A DNA stretch of 10,801 nt from JAAAPF01 sp964481035 (GCA_964481035.1 CAYZSE010000116.1:1-10801), one strand, 5' to 3'. Numbered from the stretch's first letter, positions 1 through 7,458 are shown. Notes: generated from the letters alone by a model not told the origin. Translations and numbers: made by a program.

Positions 1-31
1 AAGCCACCCGCTCGGCGCCGGCCGCCCTCGT

Positions 32-1282
32 TCAGCGCGGATCGGCGCGCTCGTCGATCATCCGCTCGACTTGGCCGACGTCGCGGGCGGAGAGAAACTG
101 CCAGCTCCAGGTGAAGCCCGTGTCCTGGTCCTGCTCCAGCCGCGGCCGCAGGTGCTTTTGCAGGCGCGCCAGGAGCCACTGCGCCTCGCCCGCGGGCGCA
201 TGGTGGATCGCTCGGCCATAGGCTTCGACCGCGGCGTCGGGCTCGCGCCGTCCCAAGAGCGCGTGGCCGCGGGCGACGTGCGCGCGCCAGTCCTCGGGTG
301 CTGCCCGCAGGGCCTCATCGGCGGCGGCCAGGCAGCGCTCGAACGCGCCCCGCGCGCACTCGCTCACCGCCCGGTGCGCGTGGGCGTCGCCGTCGCCGGG
401 GTCGATCTCCAGGGCGATCTCGAAATCGCGAAGCGCCGCTGGCTGGTTGCCCACGGCCTGATAGAGCGCACCGCGCGCGACATAGGCCGGCCCGTAGCGC
501 GGGTCGAGCCCGATCGCGCGGTTGAAATCGTCGAGCGCGCCCTGGAGATCCCTGAGGTCGCGGCGCAACAGGCCGCGGCGATAACGCGCCTCGGCGGAGA
601 CCGGGTCGAGCAGGAGCGCCTGCTCGAGATCGTGATGCGCCGCGGCCATCTGCTCGAGCCGGCGATGAAAATCGCCGCGCCGCAGGAGCGCCGGCACGTA
701 GTCGGGGTTGTCCGCCAGAAGCCCGTCGAGCTTGGCGATCGCCGCCCGCAGATCGCCGGCATCGGCCTCGGCGTCGGCCCAGGCGAGGCGCAGTGCGAGC
801 GAGTTCGGATCGAGCGGGACGGCGAGCGCCGCCGCCGCGGCGCGATCGCCCGCGGCGAGCGCCAGCCGCGCGCTGCCGGCGCGTGCGGCCGGCTCGCCGG
901 GATCGGCCGCGAGCGCCGCGTCGTAGCTCGCCCGGGCCGCGTCGAGGCGGCCCGCCGCGCGCAGGACGTCGCCGCGCAGCGCCAGCGCTTCGGCATGGGC
1001 GGGCGCCAGGTCGAGCGCGCGCGCGAGGGTCCGGTCCGCGGCCCGGAGGTCGCCCTGGCGCAGCTCGAGGCGCGCCAACGCGATCAGCGTCGCGGTATTG
1101 GCATCGGCCGCCGTCGCCGCCCGGCGCAGCGCGTCGAGCGCGCCGGCATCGTCGCCCACGGCCAAGGCCGCCGCGGCCTCGCGCAGGACCACATCGAGCG
1201 TCACCGCCGCCCCAGGGCCGCAAGGCGCCAGGGCCAGCGCGACCATGATCGCGGCGCCGGACGCCGCGCGAGCCAGGGTCAT
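32..1282 (-). CDS. Exported TPR-repeat protein
   Basis: The 416-residue product begins with a signal-peptide-like segment: a short N-terminus with one Arg, a hydrophobic stretch at about 9-20, then small residues to about 26. Cys21 is preceded by Leu-Ala-Pro, a poor lipobox, so export to the periplasm is more likely than lipidation. The rest is helical Ala/Leu/Arg-rich sequence with tetratricopeptide units at about 64-97, 98-131, 197-230, 231-263, 265-297 and 333-366. Their signatures are visible, for example ARYRRGLLRRDL, the A-x-x-D(F/L) core and ALEIDPGDGDAH. TPR arrays are protein-interaction scaffolds, so no enzyme activity is claimed. The ATG start has an AAAGG-like ribosome site just upstream. 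The gene diverges from the metallopeptidase at 1386. Its partner cannot be read from the sequence. Confidence 0.85.
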   Translation of the reverse strand: MTLARAASGAAIMVALALAPCGPGAAVTLDVVLREAAAALAVGDDAGALDALRRAATAADANTATLIALARLELRQGDLRAADRTLARALDLAPAHAEALALRGDVLRAAGRLDAARASYDAALAADPGEPAARAGSARLALAAGDRAAAAALAVPLDPNSLALRLAWADAEADAGDLRAAIAKLDGLLADNPDYVPALLRRGDFHRRLEQMAAAHHDLEQALLLDPVSAEARYRRGLLRRDLRDLQGALDDFNRAIGLDPRYGPAYVARGALYQAVGNQPAALRDFEIALEIDPGDGDAHAHRAVSECARGAFERCLAAADEALRAAPEDWRAHVARGHALLGRREPDAAVEAYGRAIHHAPAGEAQWLLARLQKHLRPRLEQDQDTGFTWSWQFLSARDVGQVERMIDERADPR

Positions 1283-1385
1283 CGGGGCCTTTCGCGGATG
1301 TGCCCCGCTCGTACCACGCCGCCGGTAAAGAGCGCCTTAATGCCGCCCCCTTGTGATGCGGTGCGGGGCGACGCACCATACCCCG

Positions 1386-1802
1386 ATGCGAGCGCCATTC
1401 CCTCTCCGCGATGCCCGCCCACCGACGGCCGACGATCTCGTCGTCATCGGCGAGGCGGTGCTGCGCGAGCTGCCGGAGCCCTTCCGCGCGCTGGTCGACG
1501 CGGTGCCGATCCGCGTCGAGGACTTCCCCGACGACACGGTCCTGGCGGATCTCGACCTCGACGACCCGTTCGATCTCCTCGGGCTCTATCACGGCGTGCC
1601 GATCGGCGAGCAGCTCTCCCGCGACACGGCCCAGGGCCCGGACATGATCTTCCTCTATCGGCGCCCGATCCTCGAGTTCTGGTGCCAGGAGGGCGAGATG
1701 ACGCTCGCCGACATCGTCCGCCACGTGCTCATCCACGAGATCGGCCACCACATGGGGCTGTCCGACGACGACATGGAACGGATCGAGGCCGAGGCCGGCT
1801 GA
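1386..1802 (+). CDS. Zincin_1 family metallopeptidase (small HExxH protein)
   Basis: With this start the product has 138 residues, usual for the small Zincin_1 (former DUF1025) family. The motif HEIGHHMGLSD at 117-127 fits HExxHxxGxxD: His117 and His121 as zinc ligands, Glu118 as catalytic base, Asp127 as possible third ligand. Other family-like blocks are LPEPFRALVDAVPIRVEDF (29-47), GLYHGV (66-71) and MIFLYRRPILE (87-97). No signal peptide or membrane helix is seen, so it is probably cytoplasmic; the natural substrate of the family is not established. The frame is open upstream to GTG 1353 and ATG 1356, but the extra 11 residues resemble nothing in the family. Neither start has a clear Shine-Dalgarno sequence, so the start is uncertain. 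The FAD oxidase begins 18 bases downstream, implying co-transcription. Confidence 0.85.
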   Translation: MRAPFPLRDARPPTADDLVVIGEAVLRELPEPFRALVDAVPIRVEDFPDDTVLADLDLDDPFDLLGLYHGVPIGEQLSRDTAQGPDMIFLYRRPILEFWCQEGEMTLADIVRHVLIHEIGHHMGLSDDDMERIEAEAG

Positions 1803-1820
1803 ACGACCGGGAGGGGAACC

Positions 1821-3209
1821 ATGCCCGATGGGCTCGACGCGAGACCGGTCCTCGAGGCGCTCGAAGGGCGCTTCGGCGCGCGCTTCTCGGTCGCCGACGC
1901 CGTGCGCGACCAGCACGGCAAGGGCGAGGCCTGGCACCGGGCGCAGCCGCCCGACGGCGTCGTCTTCTGCCGCACCACCGCGGAGGTGGCCGCCGTCGTC
2001 CGCCTGTGCGCCGCGCACCGCGTGCCGGTCGTCCCCTTCGGCGCCGGCAGCTCGCTCGAGGGCCAGCTCTGCTGCGTGCGGGGCGGCATCTCGCTCGACC
2101 TCACGGGCATGAACCGCGTCCTCGAGGTCAACGCCGAGGATCTCGACGTCATGGTCGAGGCCGGCGTGACCAGAAAGCAGCTCAACGTCGACCTCCGCGA
2201 CCAGGGCCTGTTCTTTCCCATCGACCCGGGTGCCGATGCGACCCTGGGCGGGATGGCCGCGACTCGCGCGTCGGGCACCAACGCCGTCCGCTACGGCACC
2301 ATGCGCGAGAACGTGCTGGGCGTGACCGCCGTCATGCCCGACGGCGAGGTCGCGCGCTTCGGCGGCCGCGCGCGCAAGTCCGCCGCCGGCTACGACCTCA
2401 CCCGCCTGCTGGTCGGCTCCGAGGGCACGCTCGGGGTCATCACCGAGCTCCGGCTCAAGCTCTACGGCATTCCCGAGGCGATCTCCGCCGCCGTCTGCCC
2501 CTTCGCGAGCCTCGAGGGCGCGGTCCGGACGGTCATCGAGACCATCCAGATGGGCGTGCCCGTCGCCCGCATCGAATTGTTGGACGAGCTCCAGATGCGG
2601 GCCTGCATCGCCTATTCCAAGCTCGAGCACGTCACACCGGTGCCGACCCTGTTCTTCGAGTTCCACGGCACCGAGGCCGGCGTCGTCGAGCAGGCCGAGG
2701 TCGTGCGCGAACTGGCCGAGCCGAACGGCGGCGGCGCCTTTCGCTGGACCACCGAGCCCGAGGCCCGCCACCAGCTCTGGCAGGCCCGCCACGACGTCTA
2801 CTATGCGGCCATGGGGCTGCGGCCGGGCCACCAGACGCTCGCCACCGACATCTGCGTGCCGATCAGCCGACTGGCCGACGCCATCCTCCAGGCCCGGACG
2901 GACATCGAGGCGAGCGGGCTCATCGCGCCGATCGTCGGCCATGTCGGCGACGGCAACTTCCACGTCCAGTTCCTCATCGACCCCGACGATGCGGACGAGA
3001 TGGCCCGCGCCCAGAAGGTCAACGCGGCGATGGTCGACCGCGCCATCGCCGTCGGCGGCACCTGCACGGGCGAGCACGGCGTCGGCCTCGGCAAGATCGA
3101 CAAGGTGCAGAAGGAGCACCCGACCGCGATCCCCTACTGGGCCGCCGTCAAGCGCGCCCTCGACCCGGAGGGCATCATGAACCCCGGCAAGATCTTCTCG
3201 ATGAGCTGA
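1821..3209 (+). CDS. dld: FAD-binding oxidase, D-lactate dehydrogenase (cytochrome) type
   Basis: This 462-residue protein is a full-length member of the FAD-linked oxidase family (GlcD/DLD, VAO fold). The FAD-binding domain spans about 45-183, with PFGAGSS at 72-78 (pyrophosphate contact) and the block from PGADATLGG at 136 to about 167. The C-terminal FAD-oxidase domain spans about 220-459, with HVGDGNFH at 374-381, GTCTGEHGVG at 413-422 and the closing LDPEGIMNPGK at 447-457. These motifs fit enzymes oxidising D-2-hydroxyacids, most likely D-lactate to pyruvate, passing electrons to cytochrome c or quinone. Glycolate or D-2-hydroxyglutarate remain possible. No glcE or glcF partner lies nearby, which favours the single-subunit DLD type over glycolate oxidase. 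The ATG is preceded by GGAGG at 1810-1814 with a 6-base spacer. No lactate permease is present in the window. Confidence 0.88.
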   Translation: MPDGLDARPVLEALEGRFGARFSVADAVRDQHGKGEAWHRAQPPDGVVFCRTTAEVAAVVRLCAAHRVPVVPFGAGSSLEGQLCCVRGGISLDLTGMNRVLEVNAEDLDVMVEAGVTRKQLNVDLRDQGLFFPIDPGADATLGGMAATRASGTNAVRYGTMRENVLGVTAVMPDGEVARFGGRARKSAAGYDLTRLLVGSEGTLGVITELRLKLYGIPEAISAAVCPFASLEGAVRTVIETIQMGVPVARIELLDELQMRACIAYSKLEHVTPVPTLFFEFHGTEAGVVEQAEVVRELAEPNGGGAFRWTTEPEARHQLWQARHDVYYAAMGLRPGHQTLATDICVPISRLADAILQARTDIEASGLIAPIVGHVGDGNFHVQFLIDPDDADEMARAQKVNAAMVDRAIAVGGTCTGEHGVGLGKIDKVQKEHPTAIPYWAAVKRALDPEGIMNPGKIFSMS

Positions 3210-3221
3210 GCCGGGGCCCGG

Positions 3222-3614
3222 TCAGGCGACCAGCGCCGCGACGACCATCGCCAGCGTCGCGAGGAAGCCCGCCGCCCAGATGAGCGAGCGCCCGGGCGTC
3301 CAGCCGTAGGCGTAGGCGGGAACGTAGAGGACGCGGGCGGCGAGGTAGACATAGGCGCAGGCGGCGGTGAAGGCACCGGCCTTGCCGGCGAGGACCACCA
3401 CGACCGTGGCCGCGGTGTAGAGCACGAGCCCTTCGACGTGGTTGTCGAGTGCGCGCTTGATGCGGGCGACGCGGCCGGTCGGCGGCTTCGGCTCGTCGCG
3501 CGGCCCCATCAGGTAGTCGGTCCCGACCTGGCGGCAGGCGGCGGTGCCGCCGACGGCGAGAACGGCCGCCCAGAGCAGGACGCTTAAGGCCAGAACGAGA
3601 AGCTCGGGCGTCAC
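3222..3614 (-). CDS. MAPEG family membrane protein
   Basis: The 130-residue protein has about four membrane segments (roughly 4-26, 60-77, 82-100 and 108-129), matching the size and layout of bacterial MAPEG proteins. The family signature RIKRALDNHVEG lies at 51-62, and RVLYVPAYAYG at 94-104 is typical of the bacterial branch. Eukaryotic MAPEG members use glutathione in eicosanoid and peroxide metabolism, but the function of this bacterial group is mostly unproven, so only the family is assigned. The start is GTG, with GGAG 8 bases upstream and no in-frame ATG nearby. Its 3' end converges with the FAD oxidase across 12 bases. The alpha/beta hydrolase on the same strand ends 70 bases upstream, so they may share a transcript. 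Confidence 0.87.
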   Translation of the reverse strand: MTPELLVLALSVLLWAAVLAVGGTAACRQVGTDYLMGPRDEPKPPTGRVARIKRALDNHVEGLVLYTAATVVVVLAGKAGAFTAACAYVYLAARVLYVPAYAYGWTPGRSLIWAAGFLATLAMVVAALVA

Positions 3615-3684
3615 ACGATGTCTCCGAATGGTTCGACCGCTCGCAATGTAGCGCGGACGCCGCGGCCGTCGACGGCCCGAGCCG

Positions 3685-4389
3685 TCAGCGCGCGCTGAGC
3701 CACGCCCGCAGATGGGCGGTCACCGCGGCGGGCCGCTCCATCGGCGCGAGGTGCGCGGCGGCGCCGACGACCTCGAGCCGCGCGCCCGCGATGGCGGCGG
3801 CGAGCGCTGCGTGGCTCGCGGACGTGGTGACCGCATCGTCCTCGCCGCAGAGAACGAGCGTCGGGCAGGCGATCGCGCCGAGGACGGGGGCAGGATCGGG
3901 GCGGTCCTTGATCGCCTCGACCTGGCGCGCGTAGCGCTCGCCGCCGACCGCCATCGCCATCGCCCGGACCTCCGCCACCAGCGCCGCATCGCGGAGGCTC
4001 CCGGGGCCGAGGAGCAGCGGCAGCAGCACCGGCAGCTGCGGCTCGAGCCCCTGGGCGCGGACCTTCGCCATCGAGGCCTCGCGGGCGGTCCTGAGCGGGG
4101 GCGGATCGAGTTCGGCGGTCGTCGCCACCAGCGCCAGCCGGCTCACCCGCTCGGGGGCACGGCGCAGCATCTCGAAGGCGACGACACCGCCGAGGGACAG
4201 GCCGGCGAGCGCGAAGCGCGGCGGGGCCGCCCCGAGGAGCCCCTCGGCCATGCCGGCCACGTCCCCCACGTCGGGCAGATCGGCGAACACCGGCGTCGCG
4301 ACGTCGGCGAGATGGTGGAGCTGGTGCGCCCAGAGCCGCGCGTCGCAGAGGGCGCCCGGCAGCAGCAGCAGGGGCTCGCGCATCGTCAT
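3685..4389 (-). CDS. Alpha/beta hydrolase
   Basis: With this start the product is 234 residues long. It begins with strand LLLLPGALCD and carries the nucleophile elbow GLSLGG with Ser65, the acid loop CGEDDAVT (probably Asp185) and the late histidine AAHLAPME (His213). Together these form a complete Ser-Asp-His triad. The segment around 97-161 should be the helical cap over the active site. It is cytosolic and probably an esterase, thioesterase or C-C bond hydrolase; the substrate cannot be read. A longer GTG-started form (from 4458) is disfavoured because a promoter-like element at 4423-4451 would lie inside it and its added residues do not look like fold. ATG 4389 and ATG 4383 are both usable, with GGAAAAG upstream. 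The gene lies between the DUF2189 gene (73 bases) and the MAPEG gene (70 bases). Confidence 0.87.
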   Translation of the reverse strand: MTMREPLLLLPGALCDARLWAHQLHHLADVATPVFADLPDVGDVAGMAEGLLGAAPPRFALAGLSLGGVVAFEMLRRAPERVSRLALVATTAELDPPPLRTAREASMAKVRAQGLEPQLPVLLPLLLGPGSLRDAALVAEVRAMAMAVGGERYARQVEAIKDRPDPAPVLGAIACPTLVLCGEDDAVTTSASHAALAAAIAGARLEVVGAAAHLAPMERPAAVTAHLRAWLSAR

Positions 4390-4422
4390 CCGTCTTTTCC
4401 AATGGCGGTCCCGCGCGCCCTC

Positions 4423-4451
4423 ATCATAGCGGGCGGGCGGGCCTGTGCCAG
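4423..4451 (-). promoter_or_regulatory. Sigma-70-like promoter of the alpha/beta hydrolase gene
   Basis: Read on the minus strand, CTGGCA (4/6 to TTGACA) is followed by a 17-base spacer and TATGAT (5/6 to TATAAT). Transcription would start near 4416, giving a leader of about 27 bases before ATG 4389. The AT-containing -10 stands out in very GC-rich sequence. It is a consensus match only. Confidence 0.42.
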
Positions 4452-4462
4452 CCGCCACGGCG

Positions 4463-5260
4463 TCAGCCGAGAACGACCCGGCGGTAGACGTGCCAGCTGG
4501 CGTGGCCGAGGATCGGCAGGACGACGGGCAAGCCCAGGAGCAGCGGCGCCGAGCCGACGATCAGCCCGCCGGCGAGGATCAGCGCCCAGAGGCCCATCGG
4601 CAGCGGGTTGGCCACCACCGCGCGCGCCGAGGTGACGATTGCGCCGACCACGCCGATCTCGCGGTCGACGAGCAGCGGGAACGAGACCGCCGACAGGAGA
4701 AACGCCACCAGCGCGAAGACGGCGCCGACGGCGTGGCCGGCGAGGATCAGGGTCCAGCCCGCCTCGGTCGTGAACAGCCGGCGCGCGAACTCGCCGAGGC
4801 TCGCCGGCGGCGCGCCCATGACGGCGTCGTAGAGCGCCGAGGCGGCGGCGAGCCAGGCGACGAACACCAGGGCCAGCAGCGCCGCGAGCCCGAGGATCGA
4901 GCCCGGCGAGGCGTGGCGGCGGACGCCGAAGGCGTGCCACCAGCGCGTCTCCAGCCCCTGCTCGCGGCGCCGGCTGATCTCGTAGAGGCCGATGGCGACG
5001 ACCGGGGCGACGAGGGCGAAGCCGGCGACGAGCGGGAACATCAACGGCAGCAGCGCCGCGTCGAGGGCGACCCGCACCAGGATCAGCCCGGCGGCGGCGT
5101 AGACCACGCCGAAGAGGATGCCGTGGGTCGGCACCGCGCGGAAGTCGTCGACGCCGGCCCTGAGCGCGGCCAGGATGTCGGCGATCTCGATCCAGCGGAC
5201 GACGGGCGGCGCCACGCTCCGGTGCGTGACGTCGGCCTGCCGCGGCAGGCGCTCGCGCAT
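4463..5260 (-). CDS. DUF2189 family integral membrane protein
   Basis: The 265-residue protein has a hydrophilic N-terminus of about 45 residues, then about six membrane segments (near 47-64, 70-92, 121-142, 169-194, 221-237 and 238-254). Blocks typical of DUF2189 are visible: LYEISRRREQG at 92-102, SFPLLVDREIG at 193-203 and the C-terminal LGHASWHVYRR at 251-261. It should sit in the cytoplasmic membrane. The domain is sometimes described as resembling cytochrome c oxidase subunit I, but no conserved haem-ligand pattern supports an oxidase role, so the function is unknown. The ATG start has GGGGAAGG directly upstream. The gene lies 74 bases downstream of the crotonase gene and 73 bases upstream of the alpha/beta hydrolase on the same strand. 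Confidence 0.87.
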   Translation of the reverse strand: MRERLPRQADVTHRSVAPPVVRWIEIADILAALRAGVDDFRAVPTHGILFGVVYAAAGLILVRVALDAALLPLMFPLVAGFALVAPVVAIGLYEISRRREQGLETRWWHAFGVRRHASPGSILGLAALLALVFVAWLAAASALYDAVMGAPPASLGEFARRLFTTEAGWTLILAGHAVGAVFALVAFLLSAVSFPLLVDREIGVVGAIVTSARAVVANPLPMGLWALILAGGLIVGSAPLLLGLPVVLPILGHASWHVYRRVVLG

Positions 5261-5334
5261 GAGCCTTCCCCATCCCGGGATATTCCCGAGACGTCAGACG
5301 ATACCACAGCTTCGCCGTCTGCGCGCCCCTGCCG

Positions 5335-6114
5335 TCAGGCGCCGCGCCAGACGGGCGGCCGCTTGCCCAAGAAGGCGTCCATGCCCTCCTTGAAGTCGGC
5401 ACTCGTCCAGGCGAGCGCGACGAGGTCGCGGTCGTCCACCTGCGCCGCGGCCTTCTGCAGCCGGCGCAACGCCTCCTTGGTCGCCCGCATCGTCAAGGGC
5501 GCGTGCTCGGCGAGCGTTCGCGCCAGCGCGGAGGCCCGCGCCTCGAGCGCCGCCGCATCCGTGACGAGCTCGCTCACCAGGGCGATGGCGACGCTCTCCT
5601 CGGCCTCGATCAGCCGTGCCGTCAGCAGGATCTCGCGGGTGCGCGCGGCGCCGATGAGGCTCGCGAGGCGGGCGAGGTTGGCCGCGGACAGCGCATTGCC
5701 GAGGGTGCGGGCGATCGGAAAGCCGAACTTGAGCCTCGTGGTGGCGAGGCGCAGATCGCAGCAGGCGGCGATGATCCCGCCGCCGCCGGTGCACGCGCCG
5801 TCGATGGCGGCGATGGTCGGCACCGGGCAGCGCTCGATCGCCTCGAACACCCGCTCCATGCGGTCCTCGTAGGCCCACGCCTGCTCGGCCGTGGCGAGGT
5901 CGCGAAAGAGCGCCATGTCGGTGCCGGCGGCGAACGAGCCGCCCGAGCCGGTCACGATCAGCGCCTCGACCGTGCCGTCGCTCGGCATCTCGGCGCAGAC
6001 GCGCGCCAGCTCCTCGTACATCGGGTAGGTCAGCGCGTTCCTGGCCGCCGGCCGGTTGAAGACGTACCGCCCGATGCCGTCCTCGACCGTGTAGAGCCAC
6101 TCCGCCTCGGCCAT
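5335..6114 (-). CDS. Crotonase-family protein (enoyl-CoA hydratase/isomerase-like) lacking both hydratase glutamates
   Basis: This is a 259-residue crotonase-fold protein of normal length. The first oxyanion-hole segment is GSFAAGTDM at 59-67; the second is GACTGGGG at 106-113. The C-terminal helical region contains FKEGMDAFLGKRPP at 241-254, typical of the superfamily. Compared with rat mitochondrial enoyl-CoA hydratase, the GGGxE glutamate (Glu144) corresponds to Ile114 and the PE glutamate (Glu164) to Ile134, so the classical water-adding pair is absent. CoA-thioester binding remains likely, but the reaction may be isomerisation, hydrolysis or something else. The start is fixed by GGGAGAGG at 6119-6126; the frame stays open upstream, but that part is low-complexity Arg/Ser-rich sequence. 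The gene follows the IS/MFS scar and may head the run with DUF2189. Confidence 0.88.
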   Translation of the reverse strand: MAEAEWLYTVEDGIGRYVFNRPAARNALTYPMYEELARVCAEMPSDGTVEALIVTGSGGSFAAGTDMALFRDLATAEQAWAYEDRMERVFEAIERCPVPTIAAIDGACTGGGGIIAACCDLRLATTRLKFGFPIARTLGNALSAANLARLASLIGAARTREILLTARLIEAEESVAIALVSELVTDAAALEARASALARTLAEHAPLTMRATKEALRRLQKAAAQVDDRDLVALAWTSADFKEGMDAFLGKRPPVWRGA

Positions 6115-6118
6115 GCGT

Positions 6119-6126
6119 CCTCTCCC
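6119..6126 (-). promoter_or_regulatory. Ribosome binding site deciding the crotonase start
   Basis: On the minus strand GGGAGAGG lies 4 bases before ATG 6114. The reading frame continues open for more than 200 codons upstream, so this site and the family N-terminus decide the start. Confidence 0.55.
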
Positions 6127-6314
6127 GTTGCGCGCCGTCGCCAGTCTCGAGCACATCGGGGTCGCGTCGGCAAGGCGCCCGCTCTCGGAGCGCGAGCGAG
6201 CGGCTCTCCTCGAGGCGGTCGTGTCTCGCCACTGGCGGAACCTCTCGAGCGGCGTGCTCGAAGCGGGTAGCGCTGCGCCTGATCCAGCGCCTGGGTCGAG
6301 ATCGGCGATCTGCA

Positions 6315-6506
6315 GGCGGTGAGCAGCGTCTGCCAGACCTCGATCTCGCGCATGACAATCGGGGCGCACGCCAGGAGCCGCCAGAACAGCATGGGCACGG
6401 TCTCGGGCGTCGGCAGGCCGTCCGGGGCCTCGATCCGCCGGCGGAGCGCCTTGTTCAGGTGCGCGATGGCAGTCGTCGCGCGGACGACGCGGCGTCGACG
6501 GTTTCC
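6315..6506 (-). mobile_element. Degenerate transposase C-terminal fragment 1 (IS256/Mutator-like)
   Basis: The minus-strand frame opened by an in-frame stop at 6507-6509 reads a protein-like stretch with pieces TTAIAHLNKALRRRIEAP, PETVPMLFWRLLA and IEVWQTLL. From memory this resembles the conserved end of many alphaproteobacterial IS256/Mutator-family transposases, where an FRRRIKTQ-like segment precedes MLFWALLASG and then DGWQTL. The upstream catalytic DDE part is absent, and after WQTLL the reading runs on without the usual short tail and stop. It therefore looks like an old, non-functional remnant. The core (6321-6398) is repeated in the same orientation at 7607-7684. Assignment to IS256 rests on recalled motifs, not a search. 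Confidence 0.45.
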
Positions 6507-6810
6507 TTAAGCGCGTGATCGCTCTCGCGGCGGCAGGCGCCGGTCGGGTGGGTCGGTGCACCCGGAGATGACGCAGCACCCGGATTTCCGCCACCTTCAC
6601 GGCCCGACCAGGGCTCGTCGCTCGGCGCCGTTCTGGCCGGACGGACGGCGGTGACCGAAGGGATGGTTTCGGCCGGCGCCGTCGGTGTCCTCGCCCGCGC
6701 CCTCGACATGCCCGTCGCTTTCGCCACGGACGCCGCGCTCGATCGCGGCGCCGACATCGGCCGACCGTCACCGACTTGCCGGCCCAACCGCCCGCACCGC
6801 ATGGCCGACG
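6507..6810. other. Stretch without an intact gene between transposase fragment 1 and the MFS remnant
   Basis: No ORF here has a family I recognise. Around 6610-6770 both the plus frame containing GMVSAGAVGVLARALDM and the antisense minus frame have coding-like, GC-rich third positions without a stop, which may be decayed coding sequence. No clear inverted terminal repeat, terminator or RNA gene was seen. Confidence 0.4.
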
Positions 6811-7458
6811 TCAGGTTGCGGGCTCGGCCGAGGGGCGCTTCTGGATCACGGGGAGGAACAAGAGGCAGCCCGCACCCGTCGTGGCGGCCGCGACGATCAG
6901 AACGACACCGTAGCTCGTCTGGTCGGCGATCACGCCGGCGGCGAGGGCGGACAGCACGCTGGCGATGGCCGTCGTCGCGTTGTAGACGCCGATGGCCGCG
7001 CCTTCCGGCACGCCCTGGGGCACGGCCAGCTGAGCGGTCACCGCCGTGCCCGCGACGATCAACGGCGACCAGGCGATCGGCGTCAGCGCGAAGACCGCAG
7101 GGATCAGCCAGGCGTTGTAGCCCGTGTCGACGAAGGCCAGAACCGCCATGCCGATGACCGATAAGAGCGTCATCACCGCACCGAACAACACCACTCGGTC
7201 GTCGCCGATCCGGGTTCCCGCCGAGCCCGACGGCGCGTAGGCGAACACGCCCAGCGTCGCACCCACGGCGTCATAGAGCGATGAGGCGCCGGCGCCGATT
7301 CCGTACGCGTTCAGCATCAGCAGCGGATCGAGATTGTAGATGAGCCACGTGCCGAACATGAGCAGGAACCAGCTCGCCAGGTACAGGCCGAAGCGCGAGC
7401 GCCAAATCTCGAAGAGCCGCCGCAAAGCGGCATGCAGCGCGCCGTCGTAGTGGCTCAA
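6811..7458 (-). pseudogene. MFS transporter, C-terminal half only (5'-truncated)
   Basis: The 215-codon frame encodes six hydrophobic segments (near 24-42, 56-75, 89-110, 117-141, 153-176 and 183-204). The loop SGSAGTRIGDDR at 77-88, between the second and third, is the position and style of the MFS helix 8-9 loop. A complete MFS carrier has about 400 residues and twelve helices, so this is the second half. The only start giving this length is TTG at 7458, with no convincing ribosome site. Upstream the frame continues into Pro/Arg-rich sequence (about 7459-7600) that is not MFS-like and leads to a transposase-like fragment. Asp44 and Asp63 sit in or beside predicted helices, possibly a sign of decay. 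The likely history is loss of the 5' half through an insertion and deletion. The original substrate is unknown. Confidence 0.7.

Noticed and set aside
315..3119. Long minus-strand open frame (about 934 codons) opposite the metallopeptidase and FAD oxidase
   Set aside because: Antisense shadow with His/Asp/Gly-rich low-complexity composition and no recognised domain; the plus-strand genes explain the region.
71..3283. Very long plus-strand open frame (about 1070 codons) antisense to the TPR gene and overlapping the next two genes
   Set aside because: Arg/Pro/Gly/Ala-rich shadow produced by high GC. The opposite strand and other frame hold well-recognised families over the same bases.
3664..3677. 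Perfect 14-base palindrome GGCCGTCGACGGCC between the hydrolase and MAPEG genes
   Set aside because: No T-run follows and a loop would cut the stem to about five pairs, so it is not a convincing terminator; GC-rich palindromes arise often here by chance.
5276..5288. CGGGA-TAT-TCCCG inverted repeat upstream of the DUF2189 gene
   Set aside because: Only five-base arms with no accompanying promoter consensus; too weak to call an operator.
4445..5872. Long plus-strand frame opposite the DUF2189 and crotonase genes; a similar one at 7577-9166 opposite the AI-2E pair
   Set aside because: Both are Arg/Asp/Gln-rich mirror frames of clear genes with no domain of their own.
6113..6322. Plus-strand 69-codon frame overlapping the crotonase start codon
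   Set aside because: It reads fairly protein-like but has no ribosome site or family and overlaps the well-supported crotonase start; most likely chance in GC-rich scar DNA.
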